A DNA stretch of 64,000 nt. Origin: Sphaerisporangium sp. TRM90804 (lineage in GTDB: Bacteria; Actinomycetota; Actinomycetes; Streptosporangiales; Streptosporangiaceae). Every line of letters begins with the position of its first letter. Position 1 is the stretch's first letter. Both the position numbers and the translations under genes were made by a program. The notes under the pieces are model-generated. The model made no database searches, was not told the DNA's origin, and worked only from the letters and a program-made list of their open reading frames with translations. Below are positions 38,090 through 48,685 of the stretch, piece after piece. The stretch spans positions 124,001 to 188,000 of the forward strand of contig NZ_JARWAC010000017.1 of assembly GCF_029846175.1 (NCBI RefSeq). Direction: 5' to 3'.

Positions 38090-39073
38090 ATGGCAGGGTT
38101 CCTGCTCCGCCGGACGGCCAACTGCATCCTGCTGATCACCGTCGCGACCAGCCTGGCGTACCTGCTGGCCGCCACCGCGCTGGATCCCCGGTCGAACTAC
38201 GAGGGGCGCAACCCGCGCCCCCCGGCCGCCGTGGTGGAGGCCCAGCTCTCGCGGCTCAACCTCAACGACCGCGCCCCGCTGTCCGAGCGCTACCTCACCT
38301 GGGCCGGCGGCGTGCTGCGCGGCGACTTCGGCCGCACCTGGAACGGCGACCGCGTCGGCGCCGACCTCGCCCGGCGCGCGGGGGTCACGCTGCGACTCGT
38401 GCTGCTCGGCGTGGTGCTCGGCAGCGTGGCCGGGGTCCTGGCCGGCGCGGCCGCCGCCGTCGGGCAGTACGGCTGGTTCGACCGGCTCTCGACGGCCTGC
38501 GCGTTCCTGGTGCTGGCCATCCCCACCGTCGTGCTGGCGCACATGCTCGTCATCGGCGCGGTCTGGCTCAACGACCTGCTGGGCGTCCAGGTCTTCCTGG
38601 TCAGCGGCGAGGCCACGCCCGGGCTGGCGGACGGCGTCGGCGCCGGGCTGCTCGACCGCGCCAAGCACCTCGTGCTGCCCACGATCTCGCTGGCGCTCGG
38701 CCAGATCGCCGTCTACAGCCGCTACCAGCGCAACATGATGCTCGACGTGCTGGACGCCGACTTCGTCCGCACGGCGATGGCCAAGGGGCTGCGCAGGCGC
38801 ACCGCGCTGGTCAGGCACGCGCTGCGCACCTCGCTCATCCCGGCCGTCACCTACTTCGCGTTCACCTTCGGCTCGCTGCTGGTGGGAGCCACGATCACCG
38901 AGTCGGTGTTCGGCTGGCACGGCATGGGCGAGAAGCTCATCGCCTCGATCCGCTCCAACGACGTCAACACGGTCGCGGCGATCAGCTGCTTCGCCGCCTT
39001 GGCCGTCATGCTCGCCTCCCTCGCCTCCGACGTGCTGCACGCCGTCCTCGACCCGAGGGTGCGGGTGGGCTGA
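38090..39073 (+). CDS. Dipeptide/oligopeptide ABC transporter permease (DppB type)
   Basis: This 327-aa permease has the DppB layout: one helix near residue 15, a soluble stretch containing [18 protein letters not shown], then five helices. The EAA-like loop is [22 protein letters not shown]. The ATG at 38090 follows GGAAGGGGGG; the longer open frame upstream lacks a ribosome-binding site. It is the first gene of a tightly packed operon whose junctions all overlap: permease, permease, fused ATPase, binding protein. The likely substrates are peptides, although this importer class also carries nickel chelates and some sugars. Confidence 0.9.
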   Translation: MAGFLLRRTANCILLITVATSLAYLLAATALDPRSNYEGRNPRPPAAVVEAQLSRLNLNDRAPLSERYLTWAGGVLRGDFGRTWNGDRVGADLARRAGVTLRLVLLGVVLGSVAGVLAGAAAAVGQYGWFDRLSTACAFLVLAIPTVVLAHMLVIGAVWLNDLLGVQVFLVSGEATPGLADGVGAGLLDRAKHLVLPTISLALGQIAVYSRYQRNMMLDVLDADFVRTAMAKGLRRRTALVRHALRTSLIPAVTYFAFTFGSLLVGATITESVFGWHGMGEKLIASIRSNDVNTVAAISCFAALAVMLASLASDVLHAVLDPRVRVG

Positions 39074-39984
39074 TGGCCGCGCCCCCGCGGGAGGAGCTCG
39101 CCGAGACGATGGCGGGCGCCCGGCACACCAGGGTGCCGTCCAGGTCGCGGCTGGTGGCCCGCCGCTTCCTGCGCACCGGGCAGGGCCGGGTGGGCTTCGC
39201 GCTGCTGGCGTCGCTGTTCCTGCTCGCGTTCCTCGGGCCGCGCGCCGCCCCCTGGTCGGCCACCGACCTGGACTTCACCGCCTTCCTGCAGCCGCCGTCG
39301 GCGTCGCACTGGTTCGGCACGCTGCAGACCGGCACCGACGTGTTCGCCGTCACCATGAGCGGCGCGCGGCGATCGCTGCTCGTCGGCCTGCTCGTGGCCG
39401 TCCTGTCCACCGCCTTCGCCGCGGTGGCCGGTTCGTTCGCCGGCTACTTCCTCGGCTGGACCGACCGCACCCTCATGTGGGTTACCGACCTGCTGCTCGT
39501 GCTGCCGGCCTTCCTGATCCTGGCCGTGATGTCGCCGCTGTTCACGGCGGGCCGCTGGCTGCTGTTCGTGGCGATGCTCGCGGCGTTCCTGTGGATGGTC
39601 ACCTCCAAGATCGTCCGGGGCATGACCCGCTCGATCAGGGAGCGCGAGTACATCCAGGCGGCGCGCTTCATGGGGGTCGCGCCGCCGACGATCATCTTCC
39701 GCCACGTCCTGCCGAACCTCGCGTCCCTGCTGGTGGTGGACGCGACGCTGAACGTCAGCGCCGCCATCCTCACCGAGACGAGCCTGTCGTACTTCGGGTT
39801 CGGCATCCAGCCGCCCGACGTCTCGCTGGGCGGCCTGATCGCCGACGGCTCGGCCACCGCGCTCTACGCCCCGTGGACGTTCTGGTTCGCCGCCGGCGTG
39901 CTGATCGTCATGATCCTGGCGGTCAACCTGGCCGGCGACGCGCTGCGCGACGCGTTCGACCCGGACGCCGGGAGGGCCGGGTGA
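39073..39984 (+). CDS. Dipeptide/oligopeptide ABC transporter permease (DppC type)
   Basis: This 303-aa permease starts at the ATG sharing a base with the previous stop (TGATG). The N-terminal segment [19 protein letters not shown] is typical of OppC_N. Six helices follow, with the coupling loop [21 protein letters not shown] in two parts at about residues 190-210. The stop overlaps the GTG of the ATPase gene. Confidence 0.9.
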   Translation: MAAPPREELAETMAGARHTRVPSRSRLVARRFLRTGQGRVGFALLASLFLLAFLGPRAAPWSATDLDFTAFLQPPSASHWFGTLQTGTDVFAVTMSGARRSLLVGLLVAVLSTAFAAVAGSFAGYFLGWTDRTLMWVTDLLLVLPAFLILAVMSPLFTAGRWLLFVAMLAAFLWMVTSKIVRGMTRSIREREYIQAARFMGVAPPTIIFRHVLPNLASLLVVDATLNVSAAILTETSLSYFGFGIQPPDVSLGGLIADGSATALYAPWTFWFAAGVLIVMILAVNLAGDALRDAFDPDAGRAG

Positions 39985-42116
39985 CCGGCGTCACGGGGGA
40001 GCGCCCGCTCGCCGGGCGTGCGCCGGCTCCCGGACGCCCCGGAGCCGGCGGGCCGGTGCTGGAGGTCAGCGACCTGTCGGTGCGCTTCGGGGAGGTCCAC
40101 GCCGTGCGGGGGGTGGGCTACTCCCTGGCGGCGGGCGAGGTGCTGGGCGTGGTGGGGGAGTCCGGCGCGGGCAAGTCGGTCGCCGCGCTGGCGGTGATGG
40201 GGCTGCTGCCGCGCCGCGCGCGGGTCACCGGCTCGGCGCGCCTGCACGGCGCCGAGCTGATCGGCGCCCCCGAGAAGAGGCTGGCCGCCCTGCGCGGCAG
40301 CGGCATCTCGATGGTCTTCCAGGACCCGCTGTCGGCGATGACCCCGGTATACCGCGTCGGCGACCAGATCGCCGAGGCGGTGCGCGTCCACGGCGAGGTC
40401 ACCCGGCGGGCCGCCGCCGAGCGGGCCGTCGAGCTGCTCGACCTGGTCGGCATCCCCGACCCGCGCCGGCGGGCCCGCGCGTTCCCGCACGAGTTCTCCG
40501 GCGGCATGCGGCAGCGCGCGATGATCGCCATGGCCGTCGCCAACGACCCCGACGTGATCATCTGCGACGAGCCCACCACGGCGCTCGACGTCACCGTCCA
40601 GGCCCAGGTCATGGAGGTGCTCAGGAAGGCGCAGCGCGAGACCGGCGCGGCGGTCCTGCTCATCACGCACGACCTCGGCGTGGTCGCCGGCTTCGCCGAC
40701 CGCGTGCTGGTCATGTACGCCGGGCGCGAGGTGGAGCTCGGCACGGTCCACGAGGTCTACGCGCGGCCCCGCATGCCGTACACCGCGGGCCTGCTCGCCT
40801 CGGTGCCGCGCCTGGACGCCGGCGCCGAGCTGCCGCTGGTGCCGATCGGGGGCCGGCCGCCCTCGCCGGCCGAGCTGCCGCCCGGGTGCCCGTTCGAGCC
40901 GCGCTGCGCGCTGTCGATCCCCGAGTGCCGCGCGGCCGAGCCGGCGCCGCTGGAGGTGTTCCCCGGCCACCGGGCCGCCTGCCTGCGCGCCCGCGAGCCG
41001 GGCCGCGCGCCCCGCCCCGAGGCTCGCGGGGCGGCGGTACCGCTCGCCGGCGACGGGCCGCCGCGCCCGGCGACGCCGGTCGTCCTTGAGGTCCAGGGGC
41101 TGGTGAAGCACTACGCGCTGACGCGCGGAGCCCTCCTCCGGCGCCGGGTCGGCACGGTCAGGGCCGTCGACGGCGTCGACCTCGACATCCGCGAGGGCGA
41201 GACGCTCGGCCTGGTCGGGGAGTCCGGCTGCGGGAAGACCACCACGCTCATGCAGATCCTGGAGCTCACCCGCGTGCAGGCCGGCCGGGTGAGCGTGATG
41301 GGCCGCGACACCGCGACGCTCACCTCCCGCGAGCGCCTGGCCCTGCGCGGGCGCGTCCAGGTGGTCTTCCAGGACCCGCTGGCCTCGCTGGACCCCCGGA
41401 TGACCGTCCACGACATCGTCGCCGAGCCCCTGGTCACGCACCGGCGCGGCGACGCCGCCCCCCGGGTGCGTCGGCTGCTGCGAATGGTCGGCCTCGACGC
41501 CGCCGACGCCGCGCGCCACCCCCGGCACTTCTCCGGCGGCCAGCGCCAGCGCGTCGCCATCGCCCGGGCGCTGGCCCTCGAACCCCGGCTGGTCGTGCTG
41601 GACGAGCCGGTGTCGGCGCTCGACGTGTCCGTCCAGGCGGGCGTGATCAACCTGCTGGAGGACCTGAGGGACCGCCTCGGCCTGTCCTACCTGCTCGTCG
41701 CGCACGACCTCGCCGTGGTGCGGCACATCGCCGACCGCGTGGCGGTGATGCACCTCGGCAGGATCGCCGAGATCGGCCGGGCGGGCCGGGTGTACGGCGC
41801 GCCGGCGCACCCGTACACGCAGGCGCTGCTGGCGGCGGTGCCGATCCCCGACCCCGCGCGCGAGCGGCGGCGCCGCCGCGTCCTGCTGGAGGGGGACGTC
41901 CCGAGCCCCGCCGATCCCCCCTCCGGTTGCCGGTTCCGCACCCGGTGCCCGAAGTTCAAGGCCCTCGCGGACGCTCTGCGGGCGCGCTGCCTCACCGAAG
42001 AGCCCGAGGTGCGCCCGCTGGAGGACGACCACGGAGCGGCCTGCCACTACGCCGAGAAGCCGGGCGTCGTCCAGAGCACGGCGCCGACCACAGCGAGGAA
42101 CCTGGAGGAACCGTGA
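39981..42116 (+). CDS. Fused double ATP-binding protein of oligopeptide ABC transporter (DppD-DppF)
   Basis: This 711-aa protein carries two complete nucleotide-binding domains. Domain 1 has Walker A GESGAGKS, signature FSGGMRQR and Walker [13 protein letters not shown]. Domain 2 has [16 protein letters not shown] and [12 protein letters not shown]. Each ends in the cysteine-bearing oligopeptide-transporter C-terminal extension ([33 protein letters not shown]). In most bacteria DppD and DppF are separate genes; here they form one chain joined by an Arg/Pro/Ala-rich linker near residue 345-370. The GTG start overlaps the permease stop, and the stop overlaps the binding-protein start (GTGA). 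Confidence 0.92.
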   Translation: MTGVTGERPLAGRAPAPGRPGAGGPVLEVSDLSVRFGEVHAVRGVGYSLAAGEVLGVVGESGAGKSVAALAVMGLLPRRARVTGSARLHGAELIGAPEKRLAALRGSGISMVFQDPLSAMTPVYRVGDQIAEAVRVHGEVTRRAAAERAVELLDLVGIPDPRRRARAFPHEFSGGMRQRAMIAMAVANDPDVIICDEPTTALDVTVQAQVMEVLRKAQRETGAAVLLITHDLGVVAGFADRVLVMYAGREVELGTVHEVYARPRMPYTAGLLASVPRLDAGAELPLVPIGGRPPSPAELPPGCPFEPRCALSIPECRAAEPAPLEVFPGHRAACLRAREPGRAPRPEARGAAVPLAGDGPPRPATPVVLEVQGLVKHYALTRGALLRRRVGTVRAVDGVDLDIREGETLGLVGESGCGKTTTLMQILELTRVQAGRVSVMGRDTATLTSRERLALRGRVQVVFQDPLASLDPRMTVHDIVAEPLVTHRRGDAAPRVRRLLRMVGLDAADAARHPRHFSGGQRQRVAIARALALEPRLVVLDEPVSALDVSVQAGVINLLEDLRDRLGLSYLLVAHDLAVVRHIADRVAVMHLGRIAEIGRAGRVYGAPAHPYTQALLAAVPIPDPARERRRRRVLLEGDVPSPADPPSGCRFRTRCPKFKALADALRARCLTEEPEVRPLEDDHGAACHYAEKPGVVQSTAPTTARNLEEP

Positions 42117-43840
42117 CAGCACCCGGGAGGGGCGGGCGGCGGCCACGCGCGCTCGCCGCCGCCCTCGCCGTCAGCGCGACGTTCGCGGCGGCCGCGTGCG
42201 GCGCCGGCCGAGAAGCCGGGCCCGGCGGCGTGTCCGGCGCGTCGCCGGCGGCGATGAAGGCGTCCGACGTCAACCCGGTGTCCCGCGACCGCGTCAGGGA
42301 CGGCGGCACCCTGCACTGGGGGCTCACCGAGTCGCCCACGCAGTGGAACCTCAACCACGTCGACGGCAACCTCGCCGAGGTCAAGAAGGTCGTCGACGCC
42401 CTGATGCCCTCCGCCTTCCGCTCCGACGAGAAGGGCACGCCGTCGCCGAACGCCGACTACGTCACCGACGCGCGGGTGAGCGCCACCAGCCCCCGCCAGG
42501 TGGTGACCTACACCCTCAACCGCAAGGCGCGGTGGTCGGACGGCAGGCCGATCACCTGGCACGACTACGAGGCCCAGTGGAAGGCGCTGAGCGGCGCCGA
42601 CCCCGACTTCCACGTGGCCGCCACGACCGGCTACCAGGACATCGCCGGCGTGGCACGGGGCGAGGACGACTACGAGGTGGTGGTGACCTTCCAGCACCCG
42701 TTCTCCGAGTGGCAGTCGCTGTTCTGGCCGCTGTACCCGCGCTCCACCAACGCCACGCCGGCCTCGTTCAACACCGGGTGGCTGAACCGCGTGCCGGCGA
42801 CGGCCGGGCCGTTCAGGTTCGGCTCGTTCGACCAGACGGCCAAGACGATCACCCTCGTGCGCGACGACGCCTGGTGGGGCGACCGGGCCAAGCTCGACAA
42901 GATCATATTCAGGTCGCTGGACGGCGAGGCGCTGGTGGGCGCGTTCACCAACGGCGAGGTCGACGTGTTCGACGTCGGCCCGTCCGCGGCCGACTACTCC
43001 CGCGCCCGCGGCGCCAAGGGCGCGGTGATCAGGCAGGCCGCCGGTCCCGACTTCCGCCACTTCACCTTCAACGGCGAGAGCCCGGCGCTGTCGGACGTCC
43101 GCGTGCGCCGCGCGATCACGATGGGCCTCGACCGCGACGCCATCACCCGCTCCGACCTGCAGGGGCTCGGCTGGGACAGCGTGCTGCTCGGCAACCACTT
43201 CTTCATGAACACCCAGGAGGGCTACCAGGACAACTCCGGCGGGAGCGCGACGTACGACCCCGCCGCGGCCGAGCGGCTGCTGGACGCCGCCGGCTGGCAC
43301 CGGCACAGCCCCAACCGGTACAAGGCGGGCCGGCGGCTGGAGCTGCGGTTCGTGGTGCCCTCGGGCCTCCAGCTCAGCAAGTCGGAGGGGGAGCTGGTGC
43401 GGGCCATGCTCCAGCGCATCGGGGTGAAGGTGACGGTCCAGGCGGTGCCGAGCGACGACTTCTTCAGCAGATACATCATTCCCGGCAACTTCGACATCGC
43501 GCCGTTCTCCTACATCGGCACCCCCTTCCCGATCTCCAGCGCCTACGGCACCTACGCCGACAAGGTGAAGGGTTCGGACGGCAGGTTCCAGTGGAACGCC
43601 AACTTCGGCAGGACGGGCAGCCCCGAGATCGACACCGCCATGAAGCGCGCGTCCTCCGACCTCAACCCGGCCAGGGCCCGCAAGGCGGCCAACGAGGCCG
43701 ACAAGCTGGTGTGGGCCCAGGCCGGCGTGCTCCCGCTCTACCAGCGCCCGCAGAACTGGGGCGTGAAGTCCACCCTCGCCAACATCGGGGCACCGGGCTT
43801 CCACACCCTGCGCTACGCCGACATCGGCTTCACCGCCTAG
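42113..43840 (+). CDS. Oligopeptide ABC transporter substrate-binding lipoprotein (family 5)
   Basis: The protein is 575 aa from the GTG at 42113, preceded by GGAGGAACC. The Arg-rich start, Ala-rich core and lipobox AAAC (Cys at about residue 28) indicate an exported lipoprotein. The SBP family-5 fold follows: [36 protein letters not shown] and [16 protein letters not shown]. It is unusual that the binding protein comes last in the operon. Its stop directly abuts the stop of the opposing gene at 43841, with no space for a terminator. Confidence 0.9.
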   Translation: MTAPGRGGRRPRALAAALAVSATFAAAACGAGREAGPGGVSGASPAAMKASDVNPVSRDRVRDGGTLHWGLTESPTQWNLNHVDGNLAEVKKVVDALMPSAFRSDEKGTPSPNADYVTDARVSATSPRQVVTYTLNRKARWSDGRPITWHDYEAQWKALSGADPDFHVAATTGYQDIAGVARGEDDYEVVVTFQHPFSEWQSLFWPLYPRSTNATPASFNTGWLNRVPATAGPFRFGSFDQTAKTITLVRDDAWWGDRAKLDKIIFRSLDGEALVGAFTNGEVDVFDVGPSAADYSRARGAKGAVIRQAAGPDFRHFTFNGESPALSDVRVRRAITMGLDRDAITRSDLQGLGWDSVLLGNHFFMNTQEGYQDNSGGSATYDPAAAERLLDAAGWHRHSPNRYKAGRRLELRFVVPSGLQLSKSEGELVRAMLQRIGVKVTVQAVPSDDFFSRYIIPGNFDIAPFSYIGTPFPISSAYGTYADKVKGSDGRFQWNANFGRTGSPEIDTAMKRASSDLNPARARKAANEADKLVWAQAGVLPLYQRPQNWGVKSTLANIGAPGFHTLRYADIGFTA

Positions 43841-45466
43841 CTAGACGGGCGGCGGCTCGTCGGGGATGTCGGCGATGTCGTCGAGGGCGGCGGCGAGCTC
43901 GTGCGGGTGGTCGCCGATGCGCTCGGCGATCTCCATGAGCACGTGGAGCACGTCGTGCCGTTCGTGGCCGAGGTCCAGAAGGCGCTGGGCGGCCTCCCAC
44001 AGCTCCTCGGGGTCGCCGTCCCACAGGCGCTTGGCGATCTCCTCGTGCCAGGCCAGGTGCTCGGCGAAGTCGGGGCGGTCGCGCTCGTCGGCGTGGTCGA
44101 TCTCCAGCAGGATGCGCCGGTCGGCGTCCACCGCGGGGTCGAGCGCCTCAAGGTCGACGTCGCCGTGCATGCCCTGGAGGTGGGGGAAGGCGAAGGCCCG
44201 GCGGGCCAGCGCCGACAGGTCGCCGTCGGGCAGCAGGCGCTCCACCAGGGAGCGGTCCAGGCCGAAGGTCGTGGGGTCGCGGTAGGCCTCGGTGAACTGC
44301 CCGGCGGCCTCCCAGACGGCGTCCAGGGTCGCCCGCAGGCCGGGCTCGGGCAGGCCCGTCTTCGGCGCGGCGAAGCGCACCCACGACAGCAGGACGTGCG
44401 GCATGGCCTCCTGCTCGGCCTCGCTGAGCAGCACCTTGCGCGGCAGCCAGTCGAGCAGGAAGGTCTGGCACTTGGTCGGGCTCACCCGCAGGGGACGGTT
44501 GAAATCCTGGTCGCAGCCGTAGTCGATGATGTGGTCGGCGCACCGGGAGGCCGCCGAGGGGTCGGACAGGTGCTCGGCGGCGTCGGAGGCCAGGAACTCC
44601 GCCGCCAGCATCGCGCGGCGGTCTCTGCTGTAGGGCGCCTCGCTGAACAGCGGCGCGGGCCGCTTGCGGCCGGGCGGCAGCGCCTTGATGCGCGCTCTGG
44701 CGAAGGCGTGGAAGGCGCTGTAGCCGTCGCTGACGAGCTTCGGCGACTTGCGGCCCAAAGAGGCCGTCGTCGCCTTCATCGCGAACTCCAGCAGCGCCCT
44801 GGCCTGCGTGGCCTCAAGCTCCTCGAAGCGCAGCATCGGGTTGCCCGAGGCCTCCGCGGACGCCTTCTCCAGCAGCTGCTCCACGTGCGAGGAGACCCAC
44901 GCGTCGCGCGCCATGCCGCGCATGTTGTAGTCGACGATCACCACCAGGGCGTGGGAGTCGTCGGGCTCGGGCCGCGGCGGCTCGGCCGGCGGCGCGGCCG
45001 CCGGGTCGGCCTCGCGCACGAGGTCGCGGTAGGCGAAGGTGCACACCACCGTGTCCTGGTCGCCGTAGGCGTCCCGCGAGACGTAGCAGCCGCGCGGTTT
45101 GACCGCTCCGACGCGCTCGGCCCAGCGGGGCCTGGCCACGTCGGACTCCATCAGCGCGAGCGCCGCCCCCTCGGCCTTGGCCGCCTGCCTGGGCGTGCCG
45201 AGGTAGGCGACGGCGATCAGCAGGGTGAGCGCGGCGGGGGTGCCGGCCTTGGCCGCGAAGCCGACCAGGCCCTCGCCGAGGAACTCCTCGACGTCGCCGC
45301 GGCGCAGCTGACGGCCCCACCACGCGCCCAGCATGTCGGACACCATCAGCTCGGCATCCAGCGGAGAACGCACGGCGAGCAGCTCCCGGGCCGCCAGGAG
45401 CATCTCGGCGAACACGTCGTCCGGCGGCTGGGTCCCCCTGGGGTCTCGGCGTCGTCGGCGGCTCAC
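43841..45466 (-). CDS. Conserved actinobacterial protein of unknown function, 541 aa
   Basis: I do not recognise a functional family. The protein is soluble and mostly alpha-helical, with an Arg-rich N-terminus ([11 protein letters not shown]) and no signal or membrane segment. A Pro/Ala/Glu-rich loop lies at about residues 148-168, and the C-terminus is acidic (AALDDIADIPDEPPPV). The sequence has normal coding composition and clear third-position GC bias, so it is a real gene. The GTG at 45466 was chosen for AAGG 8 bases upstream; the in-frame extension to 45541 has no SD. It is convergent and back-to-back with the peptide-binding protein gene. Confidence 0.75.
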   Translation of the reverse strand: MSRRRRRDPRGTQPPDDVFAEMLLAARELLAVRSPLDAELMVSDMLGAWWGRQLRRGDVEEFLGEGLVGFAAKAGTPAALTLLIAVAYLGTPRQAAKAEGAALALMESDVARPRWAERVGAVKPRGCYVSRDAYGDQDTVVCTFAYRDLVREADPAAAPPAEPPRPEPDDSHALVVIVDYNMRGMARDAWVSSHVEQLLEKASAEASGNPMLRFEELEATQARALLEFAMKATTASLGRKSPKLVSDGYSAFHAFARARIKALPPGRKRPAPLFSEAPYSRDRRAMLAAEFLASDAAEHLSDPSAASRCADHIIDYGCDQDFNRPLRVSPTKCQTFLLDWLPRKVLLSEAEQEAMPHVLLSWVRFAAPKTGLPEPGLRATLDAVWEAAGQFTEAYRDPTTFGLDRSLVERLLPDGDLSALARRAFAFPHLQGMHGDVDLEALDPAVDADRRILLEIDHADERDRPDFAEHLAWHEEIAKRLWDGDPEELWEAAQRLLDLGHERHDVLHVLMEIAERIGDHPHELAAALDDIADIPDEPPPV

Positions 45467-45583
45467 GCCCCTAACCTTCTCGCATTCCGGGGGCGAACGG
45501 TGCACGGAACGCCGCCTGGTGATCCCGCTGTTACCGTGCACACCCCGGCGGGGCCGGGGAGACGCGGCGACGCCCCTCCGGTG

Positions 45584-45877
45584 TCAGGGACGGCCGTGCC
45601 CTGGGGCGGCGTGCGGCGAGGGCGTGAGCAGAGGGGCCGAGGTGGCCACCGCGAGCAGGCGCTCGCGGGCGATCCGCTCCACGGCGTCCGCCGGGACGTC
45701 CACGCCGAGGTGGGCGGCGCAGGCCCGGACGTCTTCGACGCACCGGTGGACGGTCTCCACGGGCACGCTGAGGAACTCGCCTGAGAGGCGGGCCCCGATG
45801 ACCTGGTGGGGTGGCGCCTGGCCGCTCGCCGGCGGCTCGGCGGTACCCCCGTTGAAACGCGTCGCTAGAGCAGGCAT
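45584..45877 (-). CDS. Small helical protein of unknown function, 97 aa
   Basis: The ATG has a good SD (GGGAGA, 5-base spacing). The central part (VPVETVHRCVEDVRACAAHLGVDV in pieces, then PADAVERIARERLLAV) predicts two to three amphipathic helices, as in small actinobacterial dimerisation-type proteins. The N- and C-termini are Pro/Gly-rich and look disordered. There is no membrane segment or catalytic motif. It may share a transcript with the 541-aa gene 117 bp downstream. The function is unknown. Confidence 0.6.
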   Translation of the reverse strand: MPALATRFNGGTAEPPASGQAPPHQVIGARLSGEFLSVPVETVHRCVEDVRACAAHLGVDVPADAVERIARERLLAVATSAPLLTPSPHAAPGHGRP

Positions 45878-45980
45878 AGCTGTCTCCCGATCCTCCGGTG
45901 CGGCGGGGGTTGGCCCCCGGACAGTGCTCTAAGGACCGTGCGTACCCATTCCATCCTGTCTAATCGCGGTGTCAACCCCT

Positions 45981-46002
45981 TGCCCCGTAAGGCTTAGGGG
46001 CA
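45981..46002. other. hairpin in the 45878-46347 divergent spacer
   Basis: TGCCCC-g-TAAG-g-CTTA-GGGGCA folds into a compact 10-bp stem with one bulged G and a very short loop. It lies between two divergent genes, so it is not at an obvious 3' end. It may be an operator, an RNA stem in a leader, or a terminator of a small transcript. The rest of the 470-bp spacer has near-consensus TTGACA at 46201-46206 but no matching -10, and no gene. Confidence 0.4.
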
Positions 46003-46347
46003 TCCGGCACCGGATCGCCTTTCCTGTGGGAAGCTGTCCCTGGCACGCCGGTTTCGCACGGCGGGCCGTGCCTGACGGCGACAAGGCCCTTAGGGGGTCC
46101 GAGATGGCGGAGGGAAGGCTTGGCCGTGCTTGCGATGAGCGGGCCGATCGAGCGGGCGCCGAAGAAGTCGTCCGATCTTGCTGCACACCGCTGCGCGTTT
46201 TTGACAGGATGCGTTGACCGCATCGCGGCCGGGGCTTCCGTCCGCGCGTGCCCATCGCCGATGATGTAGTGCAGATTCCGCGCTACCAATCACAGTTATG
46301 GAGATGTGCCTCGTGGGAGACCCTGGCACGCGACGGAGGTGCCGACC

Positions 46348-48448
46348 ATGAGCGCCGAAACCTCCGTGCCCCGTCCCCGGGAGTCGGGTGTGGACATCTC
46401 AGACCCCGCCCTGTTCCAGGGCCTGCTCGCAGAGGCGCCGTTCGCCTTCGCGTTCCTCGACACGGCCGGTAGGTTCACGCGGGTCAACCAGAGTTTCGCC
46501 GACGTCAGCGGCCTGGCCGCCGACGAGCACGAGGGCCGTGCGGTCTCCGAGGCCCTGCCGGCCGATCTCGCCGCCCTGGTCGAGCCCGCTTTCCGCAGGG
46601 TCGTCGAGGAGCACCGCGCGGTCGCCAACCACGACCAGCGCTTCCGCACCATGTCGCCCTCGGGGGAGCAGCGGCACTGGAGCCTGTCGTTCTACCCCAT
46701 TCACGGCGAGAAGGGGTCGCTCGCCGGTGTCGCCCTGTTCGGCGTGGACGTCACCGAGCGCCAGCTCACCGAGGAGGAGCTGCGCCGCAGCGAGGAACGT
46801 TACCGGTCGGTTGGTGGAGTCCCAGCAGCAACTGGTGTGGATCACCGCGCCCACCGGCGCGGTGATCGAGGACGCTCCGCAGTGGCGCGCCATCACCGGC
46901 CAGAGCCTTGAGGAGTACTTCTCCTACGGCTGGCTGGAGGCCGTCCACCCCGACGACCGCCCGGCCGCCGAGGAGGCCTGGCGCGACGCCCTGCGCGGGC
47001 GCACGATGTTCGAGTGGAGCTACCGCGTCCGCACGCGGGCAAGCGGTTACCGGCACTTCGAGGTGCGGGCCGTCCCGATCATCCGCCACGGCCGGGTCGT
47101 CGAGTGGGTCGGCGCCAACAGCGACGTCACCCCGCAGCGCGAGGCCGAGGAGATGCGGGGCCGCCTGACCGACCAGCTGGGCGCCGCCGCGCTGCGCACG
47201 GCCCGGCTCCAGGGCGCCACCGCGATCCTGGCCGAGGCGCTCACCGTGGAGCAGGTCGTCCAGGTGATCATCGACGTCGGCCGCACCGCGCTGGCCGCCG
47301 ACAGGTCGGCCGTGGCCCTGCTCGACACCGACCGCGCCGCGCTGAAGCTCATCAACAGCGGCGGCCTTCCCGACGTTCCCGGCGCGCCGGGCGAGGAGAT
47401 CCCGCTCGCCCAGTCCAGCGTGATGACCATGGCGGTCAACAGCCGCAGGCCGGTCTTCGCCGAGTCGCCCGAGAGCCTGCGCGCCCAGCTGGTGGACGCC
47501 GGCGGCGACGAGGCCGTGATCTCGGGGTTCCTCGCCCACAGCGACGAGCGGGCCTGGGTGGGCCTGCCGCTGCTGGCCGCCGGGCGCGCGCTCGGCGCGC
47601 TGCGGTTCGCCTTCACCCGCCCGCAGAAGATCTCCCAGGAGGACGGCGTCTTCCTGGAGGCGCTGGCCGGGCAGTGCGCGCTCGCCGTGGAGCGGGCCAC
47701 GCTGTTCGAGCGCGAGCACCGCACCGCCGAGACCCTCCAGCGGAGCCTGCTTCCCGACCGCCTGCCGCACATCCCGGGCCTGGTGCTCGCCCAGCGGTTC
47801 CGCTCGGGCAGCAGGCACGTCCAGGTCGGCGGCGACTGGTACGACGCCTTCGTGATCCAGGACGGCCGGGTGGCGGCCGTCGTCGGCGACGTCATGGGCA
47901 AGGGCGTGAAGGCGGCGGCCGGCATGGGCCGAATCCGCAACGCGATGCGCGCCCTGGCGCTCACCAACCCGCCGCCCGCGGCGGTGCTCACCGGCCTCGA
48001 CCGCGTCTTCGACGCGACCGAGGAGGAGGAGCAGGTGACCACCTTGGCGTACATGGTGGTCGAGCCGGGCACCGGCGAGGGCACCTTGGCGCTGGCGGGC
48101 CATCCGCCGCCCCTGCTGGTGTCCCCCACGGGCACCGGAGTGCTGTCGGAGGGGGAGCCGGGCACGCCGCTGGGCTGGCCGACCATCCGCAAGCAGTTCA
48201 GGTTCTGCGTGCCGCCGGGCTACACGGCGGTGCTGTACTCCGACGGCCTGGTCGAGAACCGCAAGCGCGGTCTGGACGCCGGGCTGGCGGAACTTTGTTC
48301 GGTCGTCGGCGAGGCACCCCCGGAAGTCGTAGGAAATCCTCATATGTTGCTTGACTTCCTGGTGGACCGCATGCTGGCGGGGTATGAGCAGGACGATGAC
48401 GTCACGGTGCTCGCCGTCCACGTGCCGGCCGCCACAAAGAGTGACTGA
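46348..48448 (+). pseudogene. PAS-PAS-GAF-SpoIIE (PP2C) phosphatase, interrupted by a one-base frameshift
   Basis: Two frames together encode one protein of about 700 aa. The first runs from the ATG at 46348 (SD GGAGGT) through PAS domain 1 to SEERYRS. The expected continuation LVESQQQLVWI is in the next frame from 46811. One extra G at about 46809-46810 therefore breaks the gene; left unrepaired, frame 1 stops at 46911. The second part holds PAS 2, a GAF domain (LTVEQVVQVIIDVGRTAL) and a SpoIIE-type phosphatase domain ([30 protein letters not shown]) and is otherwise intact. Such proteins dephosphorylate anti-anti-sigma factors in stress or sporulation pathways. The intact remainder suggests a sequencing error or a very recent mutation. 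Confidence 0.85.
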
Positions 48449-48685
48449 ATGAAACAGTCATAACGGTTGCTTTCGGGTATCGGTGACCCGCTTCCGTACG
48501 CACTACTGTTTCGGTCGGCCTAGGGTGGAGAGGCAACCGCCGTGAGGCGGGCGTACGGAGTGCGGGGTCATGCCAGAATGCTGGGCAGGTACGTCGCGGT
48601 TCGCACGGCCCACCACCGAAAGAAGCAAGCGCCCCTAGCGGGCACCTGGGTCCATTCTCACCATGCGTTCGTTCGAGAGGTGTTC

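Noticed and set aside
46388-46808. Start of the longer phosphatase frame at 46388
   Set aside because: Translation before about 46811 is low-complexity and overlaps PAS 1 in the other frame; it is only the out-of-frame lead-in to the real second part.
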